NCBI GenBank assembly: GCA_028564705.1
Contig: JAPXFQ010002824.1
Coordinates: forward strand, 1,268,501-1,332,500
From: Apricaphanius iberus
Taxonomy: Eukaryota > Chordata > Actinopteri > Cyprinodontiformes > Aphaniidae
Reading direction: 5' to 3'
DNA: 64,000 bases
The notes beneath the pieces are model-generated. The model had not been told where the DNA came from. It searched no databases and was given only the letters and a program-made list of their open reading frames with translations. Shown one piece after another: positions 24,001 to 36,851 of the stretch. The number at the start of each line of letters is the position of its first letter. Position 1 is the stretch's first letter. Position numbers and translations under genes: made by a program.

Positions 24001-27000
24001 CCTTGGTAAATTTACACAGGAAAATGTTAATTAGCTGAGCTACTAAATATGAAGCATAAAGAAAAAAAACGGTAACCCCTCTTTAGTTTTAGAGGTGTTG
24101 TAGGACAATGTGGCCGATGACACAGGTTGTGGTGGAGCCAGACTGAAGCTGACGATTTTAGCAGAAACGAGTACGGACCCACAGGAACCCACCCTGCTCT
24201 TGTAGTTGATCATTTAGAAATGTAGACTGTAGTTGATCACTAAGGAATACATTCAGCAAGATTACCGGGAAGACTAAAATTGTAAAGAACCACTAATAAA
24301 TATATTTGGTAGAACGAGCCTTTAGTTGTCCTTTAAGTAGTAATGTTTTTTTGTAACAGCAACAACGTGACAATGAAATGGATGCAGTAAATTAATTGCA
24401 GGATGGAATTGAAGGTGCCTTTTTTTCTATAAAAATATAATTATGCTAAATGTTATCCTGTCTTCTGTTTTGCCAAGCAGGAAAGTGACACTTTGATTTT
24501 AGTTTATTTATATTGTGCTAATTCTTTACTTGTCATATCATTGCACTTTACAATTCATTCCAATTCAATTGTTGTCCAATTCAATATTTGTACATATAAT
24601 TCTATCAGTTAAGTATATGTTTTTTATGTAAGAAAACTGAGCAGATTGCCTTGAGTTATTGACGAATGTGTTGCCACTATAGACAGTTGCCTGCATTGTT
24701 ACTGGCTTCTCAGTAATTCCTCATACTGAGCAAGCATGTAGCGACAGTGGAGAGGAAAAACTCCCCTTTAACAGGACTAAACCGCCAGCAGAACCAGGCT
24801 CAGTACAAGCGGTCATCTGCCATGACTGTCTGAGGATTCATGAAGACCGAGCAGAAACAAAGAACAGACGTACATTAGGGTTATCAAAATAATCAGATTT
24901 GGGCAGGGGGTTGGTTGCAGAAAAATTCAGTGTCCAATCGCATTATCTGGGTGCCCTACTTTGATTTCCCTAACTCTAGTCAGTGTGACTTCGGTGTGTA
25001 CATGCATCTCAAGAGTCCAATTTCAGTTGTACTAAGGCAATAATTTGATTTTCCTTTGCTTTATTTAAATGCACTGTCCGAGAGAAAACAAGTGTAACAG
25101 TTGAAATAACAGAAAACAATGCAAATGGAACGTAGTAGAGGGAATAAAAGGGGTCAGTCTGTACTCCAGCAGTCAATGGAAGCACGACTACTGTGATAGC
25201 TCAAGATGACCCAGCCCGCTAGAATGAGAGATGCAGAGTCAGTGAGAACTGTCTGTCTGGACAACATTACCCCCAACTGGCTTAGGCTGGTGGCTACCAG
25301 CCTTTCCCAACAGCAACCCGTTTTTAACTATAAGCTTTATAAAAAGGGGAAGTTTTAAGTCTTAAATGTAGAAAATTTAGACAGGGCTTCTGCCTCACGG
25401 ACTAAAACTGAGAGCTGATTCCACAGGAGAACAGCCAGATAACTAAAAGATCTGCGCCTCATCCTACTGTTAGAAACAACTAGTAAACCTGCAGTCTGAG
25501 AGTAAAGTCAGACTAGTTTTTCTGCAGCACTTGAACTGGATGTTTCTAATTTTAGCAATATTCCAGAGGTGAAAGAAGAAAATCCTCAAAACCTGTTTAA
25601 TATGGGATTTAAATATCCTGTCCGGCCATCTAGATGAAGTGACAGACTAAGCAGTTTCTTTTTCAGAGCTTCTTGTCCAAAGATGTCAGCTTCCATTTTG
25701 TCGGAATTTAAAAGCAGAAAGTTTACAGCCACACAGGTTTTTATGTCTTCAAGACGTACCTGTAATCTACCCATCTAAATATAGTATTTTTCTAAATGAT
25801 GGCTGAATTTCCGCCAAATCATTGGTTAATATGTTATTGTAATGTGTTTTAAATTTTTGCTCTTATCAAAAACGGTAGAGTTTATTTCATAGTGTTGCTG
25901 TCGAGTTTAAAATGTTGGTACTGTGACGACCCTACTGTACATAAATTTAAATCAGGGTAGACTCCACAACATTTTTATAACCTGATACATAAAAATCCTG
26001 TTCCCATGACTGTAGCTTCTTCTATGTCAGAGTAGTCTCATTATGTTCAATTGAGGTCGGTCCGTTTTATGGTTTGCCCCTAAAGATTAGTAAAAATTTA
26101 TATCCTTCCTTCCCATGATGGTCCACACGGATTGCCGTTTTTCCTGCAAGCGTCTGTTTGTGGTGGTGTCGTCTTAACTGCTGCAAACTAAACTGTATAT
26201 CATACTTGCATCATTCCGAAGGTTTTAGTCTCGTAATAAAATTTTTTGAACAACTAATTTTATCACTCATTAATTACAAGTAATACAGTATCAGTGGTTT
26301 AAGCTTAAACAAAAAAGCACATGTGGAAAGAAGAATTGTAATTGAATCAACATGTGTCTTAAAGATGGTTCTGGTTAATGTTTAGTTGCCAGCTGTCTTT
26401 CTTTTTCTGTTCTTGAATGAATAAGGAAGGTAAAATAAGTTTTGAGCTCATCACCAATTTTCTAACTAAATCCATTTCTAAAAGTCTTCTTGACATTCAG
26501 CACACGTCAGTAACAATCCATCCAGTCCACACATACAAGGTAATAAACTATTGATTCTCACAAATTATATTTAAGAAAATTGATTGGCAATCAGGAAAGT
26601 ATTGAACACATGAAGAAAAGGAGGTGCGAAATGGCAATAAAAGTTGAAGTCCCGTCAATAATTAGAGGGAAATTCTGCCCCTTAGTGCAAAGGCAAGGCA
26701 AGGTGCAAAACATGCCTTGTAGGCATGCTTACCACACATGACTCCATTCCTGGAGGAAAAGCATTTTGAAATGTGTTTAATATTTAGAAGAGCCTGTGAA
26801 ATGCAGGGAGAACACACTCTGGTCAGAAAAGATCATATTCAGACTCTATGGTTACCACAATAAGCACCATATTTGGAGGTCAAAATGCACTTTAAATCAC
26901 CCAAATAACATCTTACCAACAGGGAAGTTTGGAGTTCAATAAAGTGTGGATTTGGAATGTTTCTCAGCGAACAGCACAGCTTAATCAAATATAATTGGGG

Positions 27001-30000
27001 ATGGGGAATTGATCACCTGTTAAATGCTTATCATCCCTGGTGTGCCTGCTTTACAGATACAGTTGCTATGATCTGAAATGATAAAGACTGAGGGTAAAAG
27101 GGGGGGATTACTGTAATGCAGATTTTTTTAGTTAGTATATGCTCGAAGTTGAATGTTTTGATAAAAACCCTTATAACTATTAAAATAAACTAGAATATCT
27201 ATTTGACAAGGTCTCCAAATTGTTTGGCAGGTTTTCATGGCTCAATTAAAGCTTCTCTATTTATCAGTCACCAGACTTCATCTAGCATTTATATCATACC
27301 AAGCAACAAATATAACATAGGAATATTTCTAGTGTTGACAGTGAAGATAATTTACCCAAACTAAGTGCCTCTGGTCTAGAAACATGGTGGCCATTTATTC
27401 AGAAAAAATATTGACTTGACCATGTCAGTCCCTTTCTTTGAGGTTGGTCCATTTTATGGTAAGACTCTGAAACTTTAATGAAGATTTATATGCATTTCCC
27501 CCCATGGTTGTGCACGCTGGATTTAGGTTTCCCTGTTTTTGCCTTGAACCTCTGTGTGCTGCGGCTGCAGTTTAACATCTGCAAACCAAACTTTGATAGT
27601 TCCATCAATCAAAAGGCTGTACATCTTCTACATGAAACGGCACATTTAGCCTTTTCCAGGGGAACTGGTGTAACCTCATACCATTAGAATCTGTCTTTCG
27701 GACTTGTTGCAGTTGTTTCGTTGTCTTATTTTTCCTCTGAGTGATTTTTAGAAGAGACATAAAAAAAAGATTAATCTTACCAAAATACAAATTGTGTACT
27801 TTTCTTTTTTAGATGCCTCTTAGTCCAGAAATACAGTTTGCTCCATTTTTATTTGAAGGCAAAGGTTTTGTGGATTTTAAAACAGGGATCTCTTCATATT
27901 TTTTTTTTCTTTCCCTAGTACCTTTCAGAGTGAGGTGAGTTTTCTCATGGTGTACTGACCTTTGGAAACTAAACTAACACATTTTTAATTGGCTTTGTCT
28001 TCCAGATTCCTTGTGTGGAACACCAACATCCAAAATCTGATATATTCTAATTAATCGCAGTTTCTTTTTTATCAGAACTTTTTATATGGCGTATGTTTAA
28101 TACATGCTGGATTTGATAATATGACATGTCCCAAGTCTCTTCATCTGTTCTGTTATTGGATAAACTCTCACATCTGAAGCTATATCTTAACTCATTTGTG
28201 GAATCTGGAGGTTTTTGTTTGTTTCTTAATTGTATATGTGAGGATACACTCTGAAGCTGTAGTTGATCCTTCTCCTGGTATCTGCCTTCAGTAACACTTA
28301 GCTCATTCTCTCTGTCCATTAATGTAAAATGCTTCGAGCAGTCTTTGGGTGAGGATTAGGGAAGGGGAAACTTTTAACACCCACCTTGGCACTTCACTGG
28401 CTTCCTGTAAACGTACAGATTAATTATAGGACTGTGTTGGCTAGCTCCTTGGCACCCATATGTTTTGCACCTGGTTATTGTATGGTGTCAAGATTTTAAC
28501 CCTGTATGAACCTGAACCAGAAACAGCTGTTCCTATGTCTAAATGAAGGCTCAAAGCAGCGTGAGAACAGACCAAGTCAGATTTTCTTTTCATCCGTCAG
28601 TGTAACAGAGAATGTAGTTTTTCTGATCCTCATGCGAGCTTACAGAAATACATAAAATGTCAGTTTATTCCCTAAATAGTCAATGAAGTGTTACAATGAC
28701 CACTTTAACCCTTTAATGGTAAACCATATTTTTATAAAATTTTTTATACATTTTCGAAAATACTCATTTTGCCTTTTACACTTCATTGTATATTTCTGAT
28801 GCATTGCTGGCTTTTCTCTGATTTGATAGAAAGATTAACACCGCTTCTTCTCTCCTACATGTCGCTTTTGAGCTGTCAGTCAGCTGTATAACAGAACCAA
28901 GTTAAGGGAACAAAAAACCCAGTCATCTGCTTTCAGCTGGTCTCCTAATAAATGTATTTACAAAAGTCTTTTTCTAAGATTTTTGTTTAGGTCTTAGACC
29001 AAGTGTTTAACTGTGTAATTTGGATCACAATCTTCATTATATCAAATAGCTATGACAGTTTTTTCCCCCAATAAATATTATGGCTATAATAATTTGCAAT
29101 ATGTGAATAAAAATTGCCAAGGTTATGTTGTATGACTCTCCTACAGCCTTGCTTCTTTTTTCAATGATTTTATTTTTATAAATGATTTAATTCTGAAAAT
29201 GTTAGGAAGAAATGTACTTATTTTGTTAAAAAAAATTGTATTTGCATAGTTTGTTTTTCTGCACTTTCCAGTTTTATCTATTTTTTCCCTTTTTTCGGGT
29301 ACGTTATCAGAATTATTGGCTATTATTGGGTAGCAACACATTAACATGCTTTATTTTTCTTCACAAGGTGTGGGCGCTGCCAGTTCAGGTAAACTGACTT
29401 TCATGGTTGGAGGAGCGGAGGAGGAATTTACTGCAGCCAAAGAGCTTCTCAGCTGCATGGGAGCTAATGTGGTTTACTGCGGTCAAGTTGGAACAGGCCA
29501 GGTGTGATTACTAACCTATTATTGGTTGAATTTCAGGAAGTTTTCAAAATAACTTTTTAACAGGATAAAAGTGTAAATTATGTCATTGTCAGTTTTTAAA
29601 AATACCAATAAACTGAGTGTTGGAGTTTCTAAATGTTTTAATTTGATGATCTGATTACAGGCTGCAAAAATTTGTAACAACATGCTTTTAGCCATAGGAA
29701 TGATTGGGACTTCAGAAACAATGAACTTGGGGATCAGGTAAAAACAAAAATCGAAATGGATTTGAAAGTGTATTCATAAGAGGCTGAAATACTATTTATG
29801 AAGCAAATTTTCTTCATCCACAGACTTGGACTGGATCCAAAACTTTTGGCCAAAATATTAAACATGAGTTCAGGCCGCTGTTGGTCCAGTGACACCTACA
29901 ACCCTGTGCCAGGAGTCATGGAGGGGGTCCCGTCTGGAAACAACTACCAGGGAGGTTTTGGCACACAGCTGATGACAAAGGTCAGTTTATACTCCACACA

Positions 30001-30821
30001 TTTACAAACGGGGGGGTGAGGGTTGTTTTAGGGTTATTTTGGTAACCCAGATGCTGGGTTTTAGCTGTAGGGTCATATATTAAATGAAAATATCTCTTTG
30101 TTTGAATTTTCACAACTTTGTGCAAGAAACATTTATACATTAAATCTTTTTGTTTTAGTATTATGGCTTTTCTTCACTCAGGAAATGAAAGAAAACTGAT
30201 TTACGATTAGTTCTACACAGGTTATTTTAAGCTCTTGTGTGACTAGAAAACTTTACGTAACATGTTGGGTCAAACTTATAACTAAGCCCTGTTGTGTTAA
30301 AACAACCTGCATGTTTCAAAACAGAATAAACAAATTAACCAAGTTGGGGTTATTTACAATCTAGCTGTATTATTTGCATCTTAGACTATTATTATTTATT
30401 TGCATAAAAGTAGTAAATTAGTTTGAATCGTAGTAGATTTTTCACTTTGATAAGTGCTCTAATTTGATCAAAGTCTATTTAGAATTTAATTTACTGTGGA
30501 AAATCACTTGAAGTCTTCCAGTAAACTTGTTGAGCTGCTTTGAGACAGACAGAACACACTGTGGTGTATGTTACGGCTTGTGGTTTGTTTACTAAATGAA
30601 ATTTTAAGTCCTGTTGGTTTTTCTAATGTATGTTTGCCTTTCATTCTTTCAATCTTTCTAAGGACTTGGGCCTGGCACAGAACACAGCCACCAACACGAG
30701 GACTCCTGTCCCCCTTGGCTCCTTAGCCCACCAGATCTACCGTATGATGTGTGCACGCGGTTATGCCAATAAAGACTTCTCCTCAGTGTTCCAGTTCCTG
30801 CGTGAGGAGGAGGGCCAGTAA
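18015..30821 (+). CDS. hibadhb: hibadhb, 3-hydroxyisobutyrate dehydrogenase, mitochondrial (8 exons)
   Basis: Oxidises 3-hydroxyisobutyrate to methylmalonate semialdehyde with NAD+ in mitochondrial valine breakdown. Coding exons: 18015-18084, 18663-18823, 20702-20811, 20894-21015, 29368-29501, 29661-29737, 29824-29980 and 30663-30821; total 990 bp, 329 codons plus TAA, with GT-AG junctions whose phases all agree. The human protein is 336 residues. A basic, Ser/Thr-bearing N-terminus (about 30 residues) is the targeting peptide. GLGNMG (39-44) is the Rossmann NAD-binding turn, DAPVSGG (149-155) the substrate loop, and GQAAKICNN carries the catalytic Lys (about 202). The first ATG was chosen because exon 1 is otherwise needed for the leader; an internal Met lies at 29. 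Intron 2 holds a Tc1-like element; intron 4 (8.35 kb) holds two hAT-like insertions and other repeats. The b suffix is inferred from linkage. Confidence 0.95.
19111..20648 (+). mobile_element. Tc1-like transposon, inactive, with long terminal inverted repeats
   Basis: About 200-bp terminal inverted repeats: the left begins CTCTGAACAACACTTTTG and the right ends in TTTTTGTTCAGTG. The left end has lost about 15 bp relative to the right (the 'tgtaaacgcaac' part). Between them lies a + strand transposase remnant with recognisable FTDECR (~19767), QHDDARPH (~20026) and DMSPIEHV (~20119), the DDE triad region of Tc1 transposases, but split over several frames. Sits in hibadhb intron 2, same orientation as the gene. 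Confidence 0.85.
21240..21430. repeat. probable interspersed-repeat fragment
   Basis: Contains 'gaaccagtgccagaacta' and 'ccagctctggcccagcaa' blocks with partly inverted relation, as seen in common fish non-autonomous DNA elements. The family is not identified. Within hibadhb intron 4. Confidence 0.3.
21668..22929. mobile_element. hAT-like non-autonomous element (1.26 kb)
   Basis: Ends TAGGATTGTCCTGATC and, read from the right on the other strand, TAGGGATGTCCCCGATC form terminal inverted repeats. Flanking 8-mers CTCTAGAC (21660-21667) and TTCTAGAC (22930-22937) agree at 7 of 8 bases. No transposase frame is seen inside. It contains the perfect inverted repeat 22601-22645. In hibadhb intron 4. 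Confidence 0.65.
22601..22645. repeat. perfect 21-bp inverted repeat with 3-nt loop
   Basis: Arms 22601-22621 and 22625-22645 (CATGTCCGTGTGTAATCAAA... and its exact reverse complement) are separated by ACT. Inside the hAT-like element 21668-22929. Confidence 0.9.
23727..25934. mobile_element. hAT-like insertion (2.2 kb), composite
   Basis: Left end TAGGGTTGTCA and right end (other strand) TAGGGTCGTCA form a short terminal repeat. Flanking 8-mers TTGTACAT (23719-23726) and CTGTACAT (25935-25942) match at 7 of 8. A second left-end-like sequence, GTACATTAGGGTTATCAAAA, occurs at 24870, so the element may be nested or the TACAT part of its own end. The inside carries the interspersed repeat 24480-25760. 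In hibadhb intron 4. Confidence 0.5.
24480..25760. repeat. widespread teleost interspersed repeat (unnamed)
   Basis: Contains 'gtggagaggaaaaactcccc', 'ccagcagaaccaggctcag' and, downstream, 'gcttctgcctcacggac' and 'gattccacaggagaa', wording I know from many copies in percomorph genomes. The family name is not certain. Confidence 0.5.
26053..26205. repeat. diverged duplicate, copy 1 (partner 27440-27610)
   Basis: Shares 'gaggt(c/t)ggtcc(g/a)ttttatgg', a 'catg(a/g)tggt' block and 'gcaaac(t/c)aaact' in the same order with 27440-27610. Both lie in hibadhb intron 4 on either side of a Tc1-like remnant. Confidence 0.55.
26565..27015 (+). mobile_element. Tc1-like transposon remnant
   Basis: The 5' part 'gaaaaggaggtgcgaaatgg' and a later + strand stretch reading roughly [20 protein letters not shown] (about 26820-26880) resemble fish Tc1-like elements around the second catalytic block. 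No intact frame. Confidence 0.55.
27440..27610. repeat. diverged duplicate, copy 2 (partner 26053-26205)
   Basis: Same block order as copy 1, with many substitutions and small indels. The family is unknown. Confidence 0.55.
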
Positions 30822-31007
30822 CATCAGCTTCCACCACCCCGTCCACAACGTTGCCACGTGCCTCGCCCTGCACAGGACTTACGTAGTGTGTAGTTAGGGT
30901 ACATTGCGACACAGAGACTTTATTTTGCCTAACGTTAGGAAAAATATGAAGCCCTAGAGAACTACAGCAGTCTGATGGATAACTCGAGCACTTCTGTAAA
31001 GTTGGAA

Positions 31008-31013
31008 ATTAAA
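31008..31013 (+). terminator. hibadhb: hibadhb poly(A) signal candidate (ATTAAA)
   Basis: ATTAAA about 190 bases after the hibadhb stop; a further AATAAA lies at about 31265. Confidence 0.5.
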
Positions 31014-34000
31014 CTTCATCTGTGATTAAACCTTTTTTTTTTATAATAAGACACTCCTTTCTGTTTTAACCTCATTTGAATCGTCACTTATATGCAGAGG
31101 AAAATCCCAATAAGTTTGACTTTGTTACTCTGTGAAGGTTAAACAACTACAGTGTGGTACATATTTATCAGGTTTTTATTTCCTTACAAAGTTCTTTCTG
31201 TTCACACTAGGTTTTTCTGGTGGTATTGGAGTTGTTACTTTTTAAGTGTAAAATCCCATTGGACAATAAATGCAAGCTACTCAAAATGTATTCAGATTTG
31301 TACCAAATAATTTATCCCCTCTGTTTTTCTTTCATTACTTTTCTCTTAACATGGAAATAAGTCAAATATTCCCCATGATTTTTAAGATATTTTAGAAATA
31401 AAATGAACAATAATTTAATTATTACTAACAAACTTAACTGACCTGGTTTTACTTTATTATTGCAAAATAAACTAATAACTGAACTAATATTTAATGCAAT
31501 TAACTTAACCTGCAGTCTTTCCTCAATGCTTACAAGAACAAAACTTAAGATGGAATTTGAATAAAAGGGTTTTGAATGGTGATTTAATGGTGATTACGCA
31601 CCATTTAGTCAATTACTCCATATTATGGCATGTTTGTTTACAAATTGAGTGACCATAGAATTTTTCTGGACTATCTTTTTAACAGTGGAAGCATAGCTGC
31701 ACATATTGCTAGTTGCATAAAATTTGCATGCTGCTTCCCACTTAAACAGGAAGCAGTATCACACATAGACGCACACGTACTGGCCAGAGAAGAACTGGAG
31801 CATGTTTCTGATCTGCTTTACCAATAACTGCTGAGAGGCCAAAGTACCAAGGGTCATGCGATCACAAGACAGAGCCATAAAAAGTCCATTAAGCACTGTA
31901 GGCTAAGAGCTGTGCTGTCATCTGCTTAAACAGAGCAGCACTTTGGTTTCAGGCCTGCAGCAGATTGTGACACATGCATCATCTGCTGCCGACGTGGTGC
32001 GTCAAGCCGAAGCAACTTATTTCTTATAACGGTGTAAACTCAGTGGTATGTGTGCTTTCAGTTGCTGTAAAATTTGGGAATTTTGTCTTACATATCAGCG
32101 ATTTTGTTTGCAGCCGGATTATATTACGTGAAATAAACGGAAAATGAATGCAGCTATTTCTCTGATTTCTCTGCAGCACTGTGCCATGTGTTAAATTGTT
32201 GCTGCAAAGCTGCAACCGCATTAAATGGCATGATATGCTGGCCTATTTTCTCTGGTGTTTGCGTGAGTCGCCAATTCTCGCTCAGAATGCTTCTTGTTAA
32301 AAAACAAACAAAAAAACAATAGAACTCAGAAGCAATAAAAAATATATATGTATGTAGGTGGAAAAAATCATTGAAAGGAAAACCGGTGAAAACCAGTGTG
32401 AGTTTAAGTTATTTGTCGAAATGTTGTATGAATATCAGTTTTTCCCCCTCACAACTATGCTAGAGAAAGAGTGGCAAACTACGCTGTATTTTCTCTCTCT
32501 TTCATATTCTTATTTGCATGAAGTCGGCCTATATTATTCAGCCGGTAAGTGAAATTGGATTTGGGACCCCAATTCTACATTATTTAGCCTAGATTAAAAA
32601 ATAACGGTGAATAATTTGTGGACATAACCTTATTTATCTGAAGGTGTCTGAGGCTTTAAGGTTTCCTGCGCAGGGCAGCAATAGCCTACCCTGGGGACCT
32701 CAGTGCATTAAAAGCAAACGAAAAATAGAAAAGAAAACGATGATAGCATCTTAAAGAAATTTTGTGTAGCCTTTTTACAAATCAAGAAATGAGAGGCATG
32801 CCATGGTGTGTGAAAATAGATGCTGATGAGACCAACTGAAGATCTTATGTATTAAAGGACTATTTTCGTGTTTTTTAAGGAGCTACTTTCTTGCGCATCA
32901 CAGAAAACTGTACATGCAAAATAAAATTAAAATAAACGCAACTAAAAGTAGCCTATACATTTTCTACGTTTTACAAAGGTTCAATATTAGGGGTTTTGAG
33001 AATAAAAGTAGAAAAAAAGATATGTTGACTGGTGAAACCTTGAATACTACTACTAATACTACAACTAATAATAATAATAATTATTATTATTATTATTGTT
33101 ATTATTTGCAGTAAGTAAGCGTGTGTTTTGTTATGAATTGTTAAATCTCCTTTTGTAAAACAAAAAGAAGTGATTATTTATTTGAAGTTCAAAAAAGAAG
33201 CAATTATGCATCCAACTAACCATTCATCCAAATCAAATATCTGATCAAAAAAAAAATTGTTTGGGCTCCAAGTGTTTATGAGTGAAATTATTCTATGATT
33301 TCTTTCTTCTTTTTTTTCAGAATATGGAGTGGGTGTGGCGATGGGGTGTGTGTTTCGACTGGCTCATTCATTCAATCATTTACTCAAGAACTACCTCTGG
33401 TCTCAAGAGTAGGCTATATTTCAGGGTAGAGTTGAAAAATAAAAACTGGGGCCAATTTCCATTACTTTTTTGATCAGTTTGTTTTCAAACTGTGGATGAA
33501 ATATGGCTATAGCACAGACAATACAGACGATTAAAGAAGCAACAGACCAGTAGTCTATGCTGTTTAGATTTTCCTATTGCAAAATAGCAATTAGCCTAAT
33601 TGCCTCTTCTTTAAAAATACTAAGCGAGTTGAATTTCAGTCTTAAACGGATTTTGCACTTTATACAATTATTCACGAAGGTTTAGTTCCTGACAAACGTA
33701 ACAAAACGTTTGAGTTTTGAGATCTGTACCTATTTTGTATGATGTGTCACTTGGGACTCCCTTATTGCACTGCAGCCCCATGCAACACCTTAGTTTACAT
33801 TAGCCTTATATATTGGGTCGGCTTTAGTTTTAAAGTTCCACAATGCGCCAGTTTAGTTCTAAATTAACGCAATGCATTAAGACTTTCACTGGAAACTTAA
33901 TTTCATTTAGTGATTCTAAAAAAAAACTTTTATTTTTGTACATTATTTTTTATTTATGTATACTATATTAATCACATAAATCTTCATGTTTAGAAGCAAT

Positions 34001-34651
34001 CCTTCGTTTGTTGGTTATATACTTTTTTAAACCTCACCTATTTGTTTACCAGCAGCTTCTCTAAAGAAATGTGTGAAATTGGAATCACATTTAGGTGGAC
34101 TTATTAAGAGTTGACCTAAGGCACCAGTGAACATAACTGCTGCTTAAGAATCCCATAACTAAAAGAGGAATCAAAAGTGCTTAAAATGTAACACAAAATA
34201 CATATGTGAAAAAAAATCAGTTTGTGCTGGTGTTGACAAAGAATGAGCCCAATTTTCAGTTGGCCTTTATTGCATATGAAAAGCTCGTTTGAAACACGTT
34301 TACACCTATAGATTTCTACAGGATTTAAAAGTGTCACAATCCCGCAGAGAATAATGTTCATATCTATTGTAAGAATTCTTAGCATTCATAGTTGAATCAC
34401 ACCAGGTTGATAATGCCCGCTACTTGTGCCTTCGGTGATTGCTTATTAGACCAACCAAATAAATAGGTCCCACATTAATTATTTTTTCACAGCTATTTGT
34501 TTACCATCAGCAATATATTCAAATTCAAACCAAGGACGTTAAAATGTTCGGCTGAAAATGAACGAAGCGTCAAGTGAAAACACGTCTGAGGTGATTAGAA
34601 GGAATTCAAATTTAGCAAATTTGCAAACAGTTTTTGAATGTATATAGGCTA

Positions 34652-34688
34652 CCCCCCCCCCCCCACATAAATAAATAAATAAATAAAT
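34652..34688 (+). repeat. C13 run followed by (ATAA)n
   Basis: Thirteen C residues, then about five ATAA units. Confidence 0.9.
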
Positions 34689-35443
34689 ATGGGGAGAAAC
34701 ATATTAAGCATCTTGGACTGTTAAATTTAAAGTAGATTGGCTATTTATTGCATCGCAATTAAACTGAGACATAAATCGATGAAGAAAAAAAAAATGATTT
34801 AAAAAGTAGTATGTGTCTTTTAACCCTCTCCCTGAAATATAGGCTACTACGCCTTCCTGCCTACAAGCTATGAACTTGGGCCATAAAGATTTACAGCCTC
34901 AAAAGGTGGGAAATCTCCATCAAAAATAAACCTGGTGCTCGCATTTATTTGACTCAGATTTCCCCCTGTGTTTGTGCTCTCGGAGGAGAAAGCCGTGAGA
35001 ATAAATCTTGAAGCGGCAGTTTTTAGCCCATGCCGATCGTATCTCTCCTCTTTTGCTTCGCGTTTCCTTGTAGTGATTTATTTTTTTCTCCCATACTCTT
35101 AACTCTGTAGATACATGCGCAATGTATAGGGAAAAAACAAAACAAAACCAACAACCAGGAGTGCTGTAGTTTGGTTTCGGTCAGAGTTACATTTTGTTTT
35201 TTTACATTTCCTAAATCAGTGTAAAAGATTATATATATCAAAAGGAGCCCCACTCGGTTGCTCTAATCTTTTCCGAGGCCCTTCGCTCTCCTTCCTGATT
35301 TTAACTACAACTTTCAACTTGACCTTGGCCTCCAGTCACGTCTCTAACTTACAAAGGGGGGTGGGGTTGCCCATTTGTGCCATGTTTACATTCATTCTGT
35401 CTATACGCTAATCTGATAAATCTTGTTAAAATCTTAAAGTACA

Positions 35444-35486
35444 TTATTTAAGTACAATAGTACCCCATACTATTGTACTTAAATAA
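35444..35486. repeat. perfect 19-bp inverted repeat with 5-nt loop
   Basis: TTATTTAAGTACAATAGTA (35444-35462), loop CCCCA, then its exact reverse complement (35468-35486). No terminal repeats or transposon end recognised around it. Confidence 0.95.
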
Positions 35487-36851
35487 GAATTTCATTGAAA
35501 TATATACAATCTTGCAGGCTCTGCACCTCCACTGAATGACTCAATCAAATAAACACACAAAAACTTTCTGGAGAAGCTGCAACTAAAGGAGACTATAAGA
35601 TCCCACATAGGAAAAACGCTTTTGGCATTCTGGGAACCCAGTACCCATACCTGAGAAAGATTACATTGTAAAAACAGTTATTTAAATCTATAGCACTGGA
35701 CGTTTTATTTTACATAATCACTGGAAATCGAGCAATTTTTTCAAATTGATGTGAAATCTTTTGGAAATTCAGCAAATCCTGACATGTACATCTATTTTCA
35801 TCATATGAAAATTTGCCTGTATGACTAAATCTGGCACATTTCCATAACACGCTGAAGAGACCCTTTGTCTAACCACGGTAACAGTGAATGTTTGTATTTA
35901 AAATATTGTTTAAACTATTTCCAAATAAATGTAAAAAGAAATCCAAATTTTGTTACACAGTAGGCTATTGCTTTATGTTTTAAACAGCGCTGCATTCAAT
36001 GAATTGCAGCTGTAGCCAACAACTTTTACATTTCCTTCAGTGAAAGTTGTGTGTGCACACCAAATTGCTTATTTGGTGCTCACAATAAGAACGTGTGGAG
36101 ATATCTGAATAAATTTGCTCTATTTTACTTGCAAAACGCAGAAATTGTATTTATAACAGTTTTGAAACAGTTGCTTTTTTATTTAAGGCAGGAACAAATA
36201 GCCGATGTCACCAAACACAAATCTATAGGATTGCATACATAAAATAAAATGACAATCTGATCGTATTCGTACTGCACCGAACAACACACCAAAATGGAAA
36301 ACAGTTATATATTGTTTAATCTGTTTGAAATATGACTTTAAACCTAATACGTAAAATAATGTTCGATTTAACCAAAAACAATTTAATATGAGGCATATCT
36401 GGTGCTTGAAATCAGGAGACACCAAACAACTGTAGGCTATATTTGCGCACCAACAACACGAAATCAAATCCCGCATAATTTTCAGTCCTGGCACAAAATA
36501 AATAAAAAAGAATTTCCACTTAATATGATAAAATAAACAAATAAAAACATCTCAATCACTGATCTGAAATCAATTTCAGAAATCAATTTCATATCAGAAT
36601 AAATAATAAAAACAGAACCATGGCAAAATGATTATATAAGTCAGTGTCTTTGCAAACATAGACCTCCGTCTGCATAATCAGATGTCGAGACGTTTATCAT
36701 CTCCTTTGCATATCACGTGCTTGGCCCTGGCCAATAACCTCCCAAACTCGAAGCACTCTGGTGTGCTGGTATCGTTACTCAACCCCGGGTGCCTGTCTCG
36801 GCTCAGTCTAGTGGATTTATGAAAAAGAGCCGCTCCTCTCCTCTTCTCCCT

